Shown here piece after piece: positions 32,476 to 41,661 of a stretch of DNA of 64,000 nucleotides. Position 1 is the first letter of the stretch. Each line of letters starts with the position of its first letter. This stretch comes from Sva-07 sp963743825 (GTDB lineage Bacteria > Actinomycetota > Acidimicrobiia > Acidimicrobiales > Ilumatobacteraceae), in the NCBI GenBank assembly GCA_963743825.1, contig CAVURC010000018.1:299786-363785 (forward strand). Direction: 5' to 3'. The position numbers were made by a program, and so were the translations under genes. The notes below the pieces were generated by a model. It searched no databases and had not been told where the DNA came from. It worked only from the letters and a program-made list of their open reading frames with translations.

Positions 32476-35409
32476 TCAGGGTTCGGTGGCGAGGATCTCG
32501 ACAGCGTCAGCGATCAGATCGCGGGCTTCGTCGATCTTCGCCTGATACAACCCGAGGTCACCTGCGGCAAGTGCCTCGTCCGCCTCGACGAACAACGCGT
32601 CGGCCTGGTTCAACAATTCGGCGGGATCCTGAGACGATTCTGAACCCGGGTCGACCACGGTCGGATCGGTCGGAGACGGGTCCGGGTCGTTCGCCGTCGG
32701 CTCGGCCGGACGGGCGATCTCATCGCCGAGGTCACCACGGAAGCCCGGGAACAACCGCGCCAGCGCCTGACCGAGCGTCGGCTCCAACACCGAACGATCG
32801 TTGTAGGTGACGATCACCGCTCGGTACTCCGTGACCACACCGGCGTCGGCGGTGCTCTGCGGCACCGTGACGTAGTACGGGCGAACGTAGATCAGCCCGT
32901 CGGCCACCGGGATCATCTGCTGATCACCGAAGGCCACCTGGGTGCCACCCTCGCCGACGTTGTCGAGTGAGATGCGTCGCGAGATGGCCTCGGTCGACTC
33001 GGCGTTGCCGGCAACACGCAACGGGCCGTCGGGCAGGTTGCCGTTGTCGTCCTCGACCACGTAGGTCGTGAGCCTTCCGTAGCTCCCCGGATCACTCGAC
33101 GCAGTCATGTACGCCTGGAGCTGAGTGCGTTCGTCGTTCGTCGAGAACGGCACGAACGGGCGGAACAACACGAAGTTCTCCTCCGACGGCTCGCCCGACG
33201 GCGCCGTGTCGAACATCGTGTAGTACGGCGTGAACCGATTGGCGTTCGACTCGGTCGCGAACGTGCTCTCGGCGGCGGTGGTCGCTGCGTCGGCCGCCAC
33301 GGCGGCCCCAGCGGCGACAACCGACACCTGCGACGGTTGGGTGCTCGGCGCCTGCGCCACCGACCAGGCGTTGCCGTCGCGCTGGAAGAACAGCTCCGCA
33401 TCGATGCGGTACTTCGAATAGACGTCGGTCTGGATGCGGAACAGATCCTCGGGGTAACGCAGATGCTCCTGAAGTTCCGTCGGCATCTCACTCAACGGGG
33501 TGAACAGGTCGGGGAAGGCGCCCCGCCACGCCCGAAGGATCGGATCCTGCTCGTCGACGACGTAGAACGTCACTTCACCGCTGTAGGCGTCGACCACTGC
33601 CTTGACGCTGTTGCGGACATAGTTGTCGTTGTCGGCCAGGCCCGACTGCGGCGACCGCTGCACGTCACCGATGCGCTGGCCGTACGGGTAGCGACTCGTC
33701 GTCGTGTAGGCATCGGTGACCCACACGGCGCGACCGTCGATTGCCACCGGATACGGGTCGGCGTCGTACGACAGGAACGGAGCGATCTTGTTGAGCCGAT
33801 CGTTGACCCCTCGTACCCACAGCATCTGAGAATCAGGGTTGATCGCTCCGGAACCGAGCACGTTGTAGTCGAGGAACGCCAGCGCGAAGGCGGCGCGACG
33901 GGTGAACGAGTTCATCTCGACCCCGTTGGTGCCTTCATACGAGTGTGGTTCGTCGCATTCACGCTCCGACGAGTCGCTGTTGGCGATCCCGTATCCGGAG
34001 AGAGTCGGGCTGAAGTACAGCTCCGGTCGCTCGAGCTCGAGCGTGCGGTAGTCGGGCCGCTGGTTCTCGAGCACCCGACCGGCCGGCGCCAACACGAGCC
34101 CGCAGCCGCGGGTGTTGATCAGGTGGAGGCCCTGCCAGCTCTTGTTGGTCACCCCGCTGAGCTGCAGTTCACGAGCGGCGATCAACACCTGTTCCGGATC
34201 CTCACCGTCGAGGGGATACCGGTCGACGTCGAGGTCGTCGATCGTCAGACCGGCCACTTCGCCACGGTCGACGAGGAATCGGGTCTCCATCTGCGCCGGG
34301 TTCAGCAGGCGAACGTTCTCGAGCGGTGCCAGATTCTCCGCGAGGTCATCGGACGAGATCGTCGCGAAGTCGACCGAGCGGACCTCGACCTCGGTGAGCC
34401 CCAACGACTGGCGGGTCGCGGTCACGTTGCGGTCGATGTACGGCGCCTCGCGGACCTCCTGGTTCGGGTTGACCACCAGCGCCTGCACGAGCGCCGGGTA
34501 GATCAGTCCGCCAATGATCGCCACGACGAGCCACAGCGCCGACGCGATCAACGGAAGCCGGAACGACCCACTCCGAACGACCGAGAGATACAAACCGGCA
34601 GTCAGCAGCGCAATCAGGATCAACAGCATGATCGCCGGGAGTTGCGCCTTGACCACCGAGTACGTGGCGCCCTGCACGATGCCGCGCTCGGTATTGGTGA
34701 TGGCATAGCGGTCGAGCCAGTAGTCGCCCGCCTTGACCACGGCGAGCACAGCGAGCAACACGGCCAGATGGGCCTTGGTCGCCTGGCGCACGACCGGCAC
34801 CGGCGACACGAAGACGACGCCACCATTGAGGATGTGCGCAGCCGCGGTGAGCAACAGCACCACGATCAGCGATGCGAACAACCAGTTGAGCGCGAACGAC
34901 AAGAACGGCAGCTGGAAGATGTAGAAGCCGACGTCGGCACCGAACTGAGCATCGGCGATGCCGAACTCGCGGGCGTTGCGGAACAACAGCCAGTCCTGCC
35001 ACAACGCGACGGCAGGAAGCGCCAACAGCAGCGCGAAGACGAGTGCGATGCCGTACCGCACGAGGCGCAGGCGATGGCCGAACACGTCGTGGAACCGCTC
35101 GACGTACGGATGCACGTTCGCCGGGAACGACACGGGTGCCACCCGGTCGGCAATCCACAGGTTCAGGCCGGCGATGACCGTGAAGATGCCGAAGAACACG
35201 GCGAACAGGGTGATCTTGGCCTGCAACACGCCCCAGAACACGTCCTCACGGCCGAGCGACTCGTGCCAGAGGTAGTCGACATAGAACCGAGCGATCGCTC
35301 GTCCGAAGACGAGGACGAACAACAGCAACACGCCGAGGGCGATGATGACACCGCGCCCGGTGAGACGGCGTCGAGGCCGATCGACAGAGACATCAGAACT
35401 GCGCCGCAT
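32476..35409 (-). CDS. UPF0182 family membrane protein
   Basis: A 977-residue protein of the UPF0182 (COG1615) family, common in Actinomycetota and cyanobacteria. Seven hydrophobic segments occupy the first 330 residues (starting GVIIALGVLLLFVLVFGRAI). A large extracytoplasmic part follows, with family landmarks such as PYIDRNVTATRQSLGL and SFTRRAAFALAFLDYNVLGS. The final 80 residues are acidic and proline-rich with two helices (PAELLNQADALFVEADEALA). The biochemical role is unknown. Length and order match the family; no frame breaks. Confidence 0.93.
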   Translation of the reverse strand: MRRSSDVSVDRPRRRLTGRGVIIALGVLLLFVLVFGRAIARFYVDYLWHESLGREDVFWGVLQAKITLFAVFFGIFTVIAGLNLWIADRVAPVSFPANVHPYVERFHDVFGHRLRLVRYGIALVFALLLALPAVALWQDWLLFRNAREFGIADAQFGADVGFYIFQLPFLSFALNWLFASLIVVLLLTAAAHILNGGVVFVSPVPVVRQATKAHLAVLLAVLAVVKAGDYWLDRYAITNTERGIVQGATYSVVKAQLPAIMLLILIALLTAGLYLSVVRSGSFRLPLIASALWLVVAIIGGLIYPALVQALVVNPNQEVREAPYIDRNVTATRQSLGLTEVEVRSVDFATISSDDLAENLAPLENVRLLNPAQMETRFLVDRGEVAGLTIDDLDVDRYPLDGEDPEQVLIAARELQLSGVTNKSWQGLHLINTRGCGLVLAPAGRVLENQRPDYRTLELERPELYFSPTLSGYGIANSDSSERECDEPHSYEGTNGVEMNSFTRRAAFALAFLDYNVLGSGAINPDSQMLWVRGVNDRLNKIAPFLSYDADPYPVAIDGRAVWVTDAYTTTSRYPYGQRIGDVQRSPQSGLADNDNYVRNSVKAVVDAYSGEVTFYVVDEQDPILRAWRGAFPDLFTPLSEMPTELQEHLRYPEDLFRIQTDVYSKYRIDAELFFQRDGNAWSVAQAPSTQPSQVSVVAAGAAVAADAATTAAESTFATESNANRFTPYYTMFDTAPSGEPSEENFVLFRPFVPFSTNDERTQLQAYMTASSDPGSYGRLTTYVVEDDNGNLPDGPLRVAGNAESTEAISRRISLDNVGEGGTQVAFGDQQMIPVADGLIYVRPYYVTVPQSTADAGVVTEYRAVIVTYNDRSVLEPTLGQALARLFPGFRGDLGDEIARPAEPTANDPDPSPTDPTVVDPGSESSQDPAELLNQADALFVEADEALAAGDLGLYQAKIDEARDLIADAVEILATEP

Positions 35410-35421
35410 TGGCGCCTGACC

Positions 35422-37313
35422 CTAACGGCCGTCGGGAAGCAAGATGCATCGGCACCCGACGTGTGCCGGAGCGCACAGGTGCCCCGTCGGGAACGTCTCG
35501 CCGGCCTTGATCGAACCGGCCAGCGAGTTGTCGTCGCAGTCGGAGCAGCCGTGATGAGCGGGATCACAGACCCACATCACGGCGGTGCCGGTGCCGATCG
35601 CCGCGAGCACACCGCGTCCGTGGGCGGTGCGGAGCACGTCATCGAGTTGCTCGTCGATGTGCTGGGTCTTCCACTCGCGGTAGATGGCCCGGACACGCTT
35701 GCCGATGCCGGCATTGTCGCCGTCGCCGTCGAGAACACAGCGCTCGAGACGTTCACGCAACGGCACGACGAGCCACTCGCCGAGCACGTCGTCGGCCGCC
35801 TTCGTCGCCGCGGCCACATCGGCCTTACGCAGCGGCCCCGAGCCCGTTGGTGCAACCAGTCCCGCACCGGCCTGCGCGGCACCGAGCAGGTCGTCGGAGA
35901 TGGCGCCGCCGTAGCGAGCGATGTGATCGCCCACCGAAGGCAGCAGCGCATCGAGTGCACGCACCGGCTCGTTGCGTCGCAACGCCTCGAGTACCTCGTT
36001 CTGTTCATCGGCCAGGACACGCTTGAGTTTGCGTGCAGCGCTCACGATGAGCGGTGTGAGGTCGGCATCGCGCTGCTCGAACGGCGTCGACTCGACTGTC
36101 TCTTCACCCGTCGAGGCGTCAACGATCTCCGGTGACTCCACGACCTCGACCTCGAGGACCACGACCGCATCGACAGGTGCAGCGTCGTCAGGTGCGACGT
36201 CGTCAGGTGCGGCGTCGTCAGGTACAGCGCCGAGGTCGGGTTCGATGTCGTCGACCGGTTCGATCGTGACCGCTTCGGCCCGCAGCCGAGCAAAGAGATC
36301 GACCACCACGTCATCGTCATCGTCGCCGTCATCGTCATCGCCACGTCGACCGCGTCCGCGTCGATCTCGATCATCTCGCCGTCGTCGTCGAGATCGACCT
36401 CCTCGTCGACCACCACGTCATCGACCGCGACCTCGTCGACCGCGACCTCGTCGACAGCGACGTCGTCGACCGCCACGTCGTCGACCGCGACCTCGTCGAC
36501 CGCGACCTCGTCGACCGGGACGTCCGCATCGACCGTGAGCTCCTCGACCTCCGGCACCGCATCATCGACAGCGTCGTTCGCCGGATCGGGCTCGGCAGTT
36601 GCGGGGCGGGGCGAGTTCGGCACCATCACCGGCACCGGGCCGGTGGTGGGAGCGAGGTTCACGTACTCGTCGGGCTCGACGAGCGGTTGGAGTTCGGCGA
36701 CCACGTCGATCGCCACGAGACGGGCCCGCTCGAACGACTGCATCAGGCGATCACGACCGAGCAACAGCTGCTCGATCTGCTCGCGGGCCAGCTCGCGACG
36801 GCGGGCGAGCTCACTGAGAACACGCTCGCGATACGCACGCGCCTCGTTGACCATCTCGCGGCCCTGCTGCTTGGCCATCGCCAACTCGGCTTCGGCGTCG
36901 GACGCTGCGTCGGTGCGCCGACGCGACGCCTCGATCCCGGCCTCCTCGCGCATACGGGTTGCCTCGTCGGCGGCCTCGCTCAGCATCTGCGCGGCGGCCT
37001 GCTCGGCTTTCTGGCGGATCTCGACACCGCTCTCGCGGGCGGTGGTCAGCACCCGGGCGGTCTCCTCGCCGAGCAACCGCGTCAGCGCGGCATCGTCGAG
37101 CTGCGCCGAATTGAGGTCGGGATTGGTCTGAGCGGTACGGAGTTCACGCTCGAGAAAGCGTTCGCGTTCCTGCAGTCGGCCGAGCTCGGCGGCGATCATT
37201 CTCAGGAAGTCGCGGACCTCAGCCTGGTCGAACCCGCGGCGGCTGGTACTGAAACCGGCATCGGCGACCGACGCCGGCGACGACGGGTCGGGGCGGGAGA
37301 ATGACATGGCCAT
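35422..37313 (-). CDS. DivIVA-domain protein with Cys-rich C-terminal domain (frameshifted)
   Basis: The N-terminus is DivIVA-like (FSTSRRGFDQAEVRDFLRMI, about 22-41, then coiled coil to about 215), as in polar or septal scaffold proteins. An acidic linker contains pentad repeats VDEVA/VDDVA (see repeat). Near 36345 the frame shifts by one base: the Asp-rich run (DDDDGDDDDDVVVDLFARLR) continues in the next frame. A 250-residue helical region follows, ending in a compact Cys/His segment: VCDPAHHGCSDCDDN, then HLCAPAHVGCRCILLPDG. That end resembles the terminal motif of phage Mu F-type minor head proteins, but this is only motif-level. Alternatively the C-terminal part, with a GTG at 36309, is a separate gene. 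Confidence 0.7.
36405..36530 (-). repeat. 15-bp tandem repeats coding VDEVA/VDDVA
   Basis: About eight tandem 15-base units (variants of GTCGACGAGGTCGCG on the coding strand) encode a Val-Asp-Glu/Asp-Val-Ala repeat in the linker of the DivIVA-type protein. Such arrays change copy number easily. Confidence 0.85.
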
Positions 37314-37380
37314 GTCGCAACGCTACGCAGCGCGTGGCCTCAGATGGTGGCAATCAGCGCGCGCATCGCGCGAATTGGCC

Positions 37381-38565
37381 TCATGACACGGCCACGAGCG
37401 GGTCGCCGCCCAGTTGCTCCAGTGCAGCAAGCGCCTCGTCGAGGGTGGCAACCGGAATGATCTCGACCTCACCGCGTCCGGCGTCATCAAGTCGCTGACG
37501 CCCCTCGGCGGTCTCGAGTTCCGACTGGGAGGCAGGTACCAGGAAGACCCTGACCCCTCGCTGATGAACCGCCGACACCTTCTGCGCCAACCCGCCGATC
37601 GCGCCGACGTCGCCGTTGAGGTCGATCGTGCCCGTGACGGCGACGTTCTGACCACCGGTGAGCGCACCGGGGGACAACTCGTCGATCAGCGCCAACGTGA
37701 ACGCCAGGCCCGCCGACGGACCGCCGATGTCGCCGGTGTCGATGTCGACTTCGAACGGCAGGTCGATCGCCCGCGTGTCGAACGGCACGAACCCGATGAT
37801 CGTGCGATCAGGATCGTCAGGCGATGCCGACAACTCCACCGTGACGGTCTCCTCACCTTCACCCGGACGCTCGATGAGCAGGTCGATCTCGTCGCCCGGC
37901 GCCTTGGTGTCCAGGACCGCACTGAGGTCGTCGACCGACTCGAGCCGGACTCCATCGGCCTCGATGATCCGGTCGGCGGGGTCGATCTGCTCGTCGGACG
38001 GGAACCACTCCGCGCAGTCGTCACCGTCGTCGGACGGCACCTTGCACAGCACGTCTTGGACGATGACATCGCCCGCAGTGATCTCGACGTCGAAGCCGAG
38101 CTTCGTCAGCGCCACGAACTGTGCCTCCTGCTCGGCACTGCGCATCATCTGCAGGTTGAACTCACGCCGTTGGCTGGGCGTGCGAGCGCCGAACTTGTCC
38201 TCCGCCGTGAGGAAGTCGACTGCCGGATCGTCGCGACCGACAAGCCATGACAGTGCCGACTGGTTCGGTGCGGTGACCGTGACGAACACGAAGTTGTGTT
38301 CGGGGTCGTAGCGGGCGACGTCGTCGGGAAGTTCACCGAACACGATGCGGTCGTTCACGGGGTCGGCCGATGCCGGCGTGAGCGCATAGGGGGTGGGTTC
38401 CATCTCGCCGGTTCGCTTGTTCTCCTTGTCGGACACGAGGCTCGACGGCACCAACGACGCCACACCGATCGCGGCGAGCGTGAGCAGACCGACGGTGGCC
38501 AACGCCCACGCCCACCACCGATTGCGGGGGTGGATCACTACGATGTCGGCTGTCGTGTCGGTCAC
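37381..38565 (-). CDS. Membrane-anchored PDZ-Lon (S16) protease
   Basis: A 394-residue protein from GTG 38565. One N-terminal membrane segment (WWAWALATVGLLTLAAIGVA, about 18-37) is followed by an extracytoplasmic PDZ-like domain (about 195-260, DRIIEADGVRLESVDDLSAV) and a Lon catalytic domain. The Ser-Lys dyad is visible: Ser284 in GGPSAGLAF and Lys329 in GGLAQKV. This matches the actinobacterial PDZ/S16 proteins, which lack the Lon ATPase. A later GTG at 38538 is also possible and would avoid overlap with the divergent gene. Confidence 0.9.
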   Translation of the reverse strand: MTDTTADIVVIHPRNRWWAWALATVGLLTLAAIGVASLVPSSLVSDKENKRTGEMEPTPYALTPASADPVNDRIVFGELPDDVARYDPEHNFVFVTVTAPNQSALSWLVGRDDPAVDFLTAEDKFGARTPSQRREFNLQMMRSAEQEAQFVALTKLGFDVEITAGDVIVQDVLCKVPSDDGDDCAEWFPSDEQIDPADRIIEADGVRLESVDDLSAVLDTKAPGDEIDLLIERPGEGEETVTVELSASPDDPDRTIIGFVPFDTRAIDLPFEVDIDTGDIGGPSAGLAFTLALIDELSPGALTGGQNVAVTGTIDLNGDVGAIGGLAQKVSAVHQRGVRVFLVPASQSELETAEGRQRLDDAGRGEVEIIPVATLDEALAALEQLGGDPLVAVS

Positions 38566-38878
38566 GGATCTCACTACCTCGGCTGCGTGGATGGCCGGCC
38601 TGGCCATGTTGGCGCTCGTCTTCGCCGGCTGGCGAAAGAATGCCAGAGCAGCGGCCCGGACACCACGCGGGGAGCCCGTCGTTCGCCGGCAATGGGAACC
38701 GATCCCGATCGCCGAGACCACGACATCGCTCTACAAGCGTCCGAGCCTGCTGCGGCGGCTGATGGCCGCGGTGGCCGGATCGGCAATCGCCATCGTCATC
38801 GGTGCCGTCGCCGCAGTGATCATCGCCTTCGGCACCGGCGTGCTCGTGATGACCCTGACCGATCTGCTGAAGAAGTGA
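38543..38878 (+). CDS. Small membrane protein, function unknown
   Basis: A 111-residue protein with one N-terminal hydrophobic segment (AAWMAGLAMLALVFAGW) and a second near the C-terminus (VAGSAIAIVIGAVAAVIIAF), so probably a hairpin membrane protein with a basic middle loop. No family recognised. ATG 38543 is preferred over GTG 38555; its 5' end overlaps that of the divergent protease gene by about 20 bases. Its stop overlaps the start of the HEAT-repeat gene (GTGA). Confidence 0.65.
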   Translation: MSAVVSVTDLTTSAAWMAGLAMLALVFAGWRKNARAAARTPRGEPVVRRQWEPIPIAETTTSLYKRPSLLRRLMAAVAGSAIAIVIGAVAAVIIAFGTGVLVMTLTDLLKK

Positions 38879-39465
38879 CGGGACCCGACCGTCGCGCCGT
38901 CACGATCGCCGGTCACACCGGCGACACTGCCATCGCCCGTGAGGGTCTGGCGGCCGGCGACCCCGGAGTGCGCGCTGCCGCGATCAGCGCACTCGAACGG
39001 CTCGGCGCACTCACCGACGACGAGTTGATCGCCGCACTCGCCGACGCCGATGTGGTCGTGCGCCGGCGTGCCTGCGAACTCGCCGCCCACCATCCCGACA
39101 TCGATCTCGTGACGGCATTGGGCGACGACGACCCTCGCGTCGTGGAAGTTGCAGCGTGGGCGTGCGGCGAACACGAGTCGAATCGCGACGCCGTGATCGA
39201 GACGCTCATCGCACTCGCATCGACCGCCGACGACGCCCTCGTGCGCGAGGCGGCCGTCGCCTCACTCGGAGCCATCGGCGACCAACGAGCAGTGGCGACG
39301 ATCATCGCCGCATGTTCCGACAAGCCGGCGGTACGCCGTCGTGCCGTGCTGGCGCTCGCCCCGTTCGAAGGCGACGATGTCGAGGCCGCCATCGACGCGG
39401 CCCTGGAAGATCGCGACTGGCAGGTCCGCCAAGCCGCCGAAGACCTCCGCCGCGCCCAGTCCTGA
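38875..39465 (+). CDS. HEAT-repeat protein
   Basis: A 196-residue protein built of about five HEAT-like helical repeats of roughly 30 residues (for example PGVRAAAISALERLGALTDD, DALVREAAVASLGAIGDQRA, KPAVRRRAVLALAPFEGDDV). Such folds bind other proteins or tRNA/rRNA-modifying partners; no catalytic residues are apparent. The GTG start overlaps the upstream stop (GTGA), so it is coupled to the small membrane protein. Confidence 0.8.
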   Translation: MTGPDRRAVTIAGHTGDTAIAREGLAAGDPGVRAAAISALERLGALTDDELIAALADADVVVRRRACELAAHHPDIDLVTALGDDDPRVVEVAAWACGEHESNRDAVIETLIALASTADDALVREAAVASLGAIGDQRAVATIIAACSDKPAVRRRAVLALAPFEGDDVEAAIDAALEDRDWQVRQAAEDLRRAQS

Positions 39466-39500
39466 CGCCGCCGATCGGACCGGACGCGTATCGAGCGAAC

Positions 39501-39522
39501 TGTGTCAGACACATCGTGTACG
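39501..39522. terminator. Partial copy of the 57.56 kb palindrome
   Basis: TGTGTC, one base, GACACATCGTGTACG matches 21 of 22 positions of the palindrome at 57563-57595, but its left arm is not conserved beyond TGTGTC. Lies between convergent genes. Confidence 0.5.
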
Positions 39523-39537
39523 CACGGGTGGCGACGC

Positions 39538-39996
39538 TCAGAAGGTGTAGCGGTACACGTTCGTGTCGCGGGCTTGGAAGCCGATGCGCTGGTACAGGCG
39601 GTTGGCGGCTTCGCGTGATGGCCGGCTGGTCAGGCTCACGTCCTTGGCGCCGCGTGCCCTCGCCTCGACGAGCGCGGCGAGATTGAGTTCTGCACCCACT
39701 CCGTGACCGCGTGCCTCACCGTCGACGACCACGTCTTCGATCCAGGCCTTGAGCCCGGTCGGGATGCGGTAGAACGCGAGCGTCAAGCTTCCGAGGATCC
39801 GGCCATCGACGCGTGCGAGGAACAGCACCGTGTCGGGGCTCGACACCAACTCGCGAAGTTGTTCGGCCGACGGTGCCGGCGACGACGACGACAACTGCGG
39901 GATCAACCGCTCGAACGCGTCGACGAGTTCGTCGTCGACACGCTCGGCGCGTTCGATGCGGACGGAGGACGATGGATCACCGAGGGTCTCGCTCAC
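39538..39996 (-). CDS. GNAT-family N-acetyltransferase
   Basis: A 152-residue GNAT acetyltransferase. The acetyl-CoA binding region is visible as WIEDVVVDGEARGHGVGAEL (the R-G-x-G-x-G type P-loop), followed by RPSREAANRLYQRIGF in motif B. Single-domain length fits. The acceptor substrate is unknown. It converges on the HEAT-repeat gene and is divergent from the PAC2 gene. Confidence 0.88.
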   Translation of the reverse strand: MSETLGDPSSSVRIERAERVDDELVDAFERLIPQLSSSSPAPSAEQLRELVSSPDTVLFLARVDGRILGSLTLAFYRIPTGLKAWIEDVVVDGEARGHGVGAELNLAALVEARARGAKDVSLTSRPSREAANRLYQRIGFQARDTNVYRYTF

Positions 39997-40025
39997 GACC
40001 AGCTGACGCTAGTGCCTGGCACCGG

Positions 40026-40031
40026 TAGCGT
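40026..40031 (+). promoter_or_regulatory. -10 box of the PAC2 gene
   Basis: TAGCGT seven bases before GTG 40039; no Shine-Dalgarno sequence. Confidence 0.45.
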
Positions 40032-40038
40032 GGTCGCC

Positions 40039-40914
40039 GTGGGAACCGAGCACGTCCGTTGGCTGGCAGAGCCCAACCTCAATCGTCCCGTGCTCGTGGC
40101 CGCGTTCACCGGCTGGAACGACGCCGGCGACGCCGCGTCGAGCGCACTGCGAACGATGGTCGAGTCGTGGGGCGCCCAGGCTCTGGCAGAAATCGACCCC
40201 GAGCCGTTCACCGACTTCGCCACCGTGCGACCCTCGGTCCGCCTCGACGCCGATCATCATCGGTCGATCGTCTGGCCAACCGTCGGCGTGTGGTCGGCAT
40301 CGCTACCCGGCACCGATGTGATCCTCGTGCTCGGCCCCGAGCCGGCGTTGCGGTGGCGGCTGTTCTGCGAGCAGATCGACGGCATCGCCGATCGCTTCGA
40401 CGTCAACATGGCGATCTCGCTCGGCGCACTACTTGCCGACGTCCCTCATTCGCGCCCCGTCCCCCTGATCGGCACGGCAACCGACGACCAGTTGATCGAG
40501 CGCTTCGAACTTCGTCGCTCCGAGTACGAGGGCCCGACGGGCATCGTCGGCGTCCTCCACGATCACCTCAATCGCAGCGGCATGGCAACCGCCTCGCTCT
40601 GGGCCGCGGTGCCCGGGTACGCGTCACAGATCCCGTCACCCAAAGCCGCGCTCGCGCTCGTCGAGCGTGCCTGCTCGATGATCGGCACCCCGGCGCCACT
40701 CGCTCGACTCGCTGTGGAGGCCTCCGAGTACGACGCCCGCGTCGCCGCGATGATCGGCGACGACGACGACATGATCGAATACCTGTCGCGGCTCGAACAG
40801 CTCACCGACGACGACCCGGCAGACGACGGCGACATGGAGGCCGACACACCTGTCGACCCCGATGCCCTGGTGGAGGAAGTCGAACAGTTCCTCCGCGACC
40901 GCGACCCCGACTGA
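40039..40914 (+). CDS. PAC2-family protein
   Basis: A 291-residue PAC2 (proteasome assembly chaperone 2-like) protein. The N-terminal RPVLVAAFTGWNDAGDAASS and the later DVILVLGPEPALRWRLFCEQ, LIGTATDDQ and GIVGVLHDHLNRSGM match the actinobacterial PAC2 family. In this phylum such proteins are suspected partners of the proteasome or protein quality control, but a role is not proven. The GTG start is chosen for the leaderless -10 box; another in-frame GTG lies nine bases upstream. Confidence 0.88.
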   Translation: MGTEHVRWLAEPNLNRPVLVAAFTGWNDAGDAASSALRTMVESWGAQALAEIDPEPFTDFATVRPSVRLDADHHRSIVWPTVGVWSASLPGTDVILVLGPEPALRWRLFCEQIDGIADRFDVNMAISLGALLADVPHSRPVPLIGTATDDQLIERFELRRSEYEGPTGIVGVLHDHLNRSGMATASLWAAVPGYASQIPSPKAALALVERACSMIGTPAPLARLAVEASEYDARVAAMIGDDDDMIEYLSRLEQLTDDDPADDGDMEADTPVDPDALVEEVEQFLRDRDPD

Positions 40915-40915
40915 C

Positions 40916-40956
40916 TGAGACGCCGCCCTGAGCTGGGGGTCAGACCCCGCGTCTCA
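40916..40956. terminator. Nested palindrome between convergent genes
   Basis: Outer arms TGAGACGC (40916-40923) and GCGTCTCA (40949-40956) are complementary, and inside is GGGGTC-A-GACCCC (40936-40948). It overlaps the NUDIX stop codon and separates two convergent genes. Confidence 0.6.
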
Positions 40957-41652
40957 TTCGGTGCGCCAGATGGGTGAGCGGACCGGATCGAAGGTGGCGG
41001 GCGACTCGGCACCGTCGATCGCCGCGAACGCCATTGGACCCCACCACTGCGCTCCGGCAGTTGCCTCCGGAAGCGCATCGGCGGCGAACCAGCCGACATC
41101 GGCAGTTTCGAGCGGATGCGGGGTCAACTCACCCCCCGTTGCGACGCAGTGGAACAGCAACATGTACATGCCGAAACGGCTGAACCCCATGCGCTGTCCG
41201 TCGACCACACCGAGCAGCCGCAGCGGCTCACACTCGATGCCGGTCTCCTCGCTCACTTCCTTGACCGCCACCTCGGCCGGCGAGTAGCCGACATCGGCCC
41301 ATCCGGTCGGGTACAACCAGATCCCCGAGTCCTTTCGCTGGACGAGCAGGATCTCTCCGGCCCCGTTGCCGACGATTGCACCGACAGCAACCTTCGGCGT
41401 GACGTAGCCCGGCACGCCTTCGCCGATCGACTCCATCCATTCCTGCACGAAGTGATCGGTTTCACGCTCCACTGCGACCGCGTCATCGAGCTCACGGGCG
41501 CAGGCCTTGATGTCGGCGGCAACGTGCAGCACCTCCTCGAAGCGCTCACGCTCGTAGAGGTTCTCGGTGAACCCCATGCCGGTGCGGGCAATCGCCGCCA
41601 ACGTCTCGCTCCATCGCGCCAGGTCGCGCCCACTCACGGTCACGTCGCTCAC
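40954..41652 (-). CDS. NUDIX hydrolase
   Basis: A 232-residue protein with an N-terminal helical NUDIX_N-like region (about 5-70) and a C-terminal NUDIX domain. The NUDIX box reads GWADVGYSPAEVAVKEVSEE; the conserved REUxEE part is KEVSEETGI. The glutamate usual after the GWADVG segment (GES in relatives) is Tyr here. Substrate not determinable; family members hydrolyse nucleoside-diphosphate derivatives. It converges on the PAC2 gene and lies just upstream of glnD on the plus-coordinate axis. Confidence 0.85.
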   Translation of the reverse strand: MSDVTVSGRDLARWSETLAAIARTGMGFTENLYERERFEEVLHVAADIKACARELDDAVAVERETDHFVQEWMESIGEGVPGYVTPKVAVGAIVGNGAGEILLVQRKDSGIWLYPTGWADVGYSPAEVAVKEVSEETGIECEPLRLLGVVDGQRMGFSRFGMYMLLFHCVATGGELTPHPLETADVGWFAADALPEATAGAQWWGPMAFAAIDGAESPATFDPVRSPIWRTE

Positions 41653-41661
41653 GCTACGGCA

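Noticed and set aside
33337..36135. A 932-codon open frame on the plus strand
   Set aside because: It is antisense to the UPF0182 and DivIVA-type genes and has the Arg/His/Asp-rich make-up of a shadow frame.
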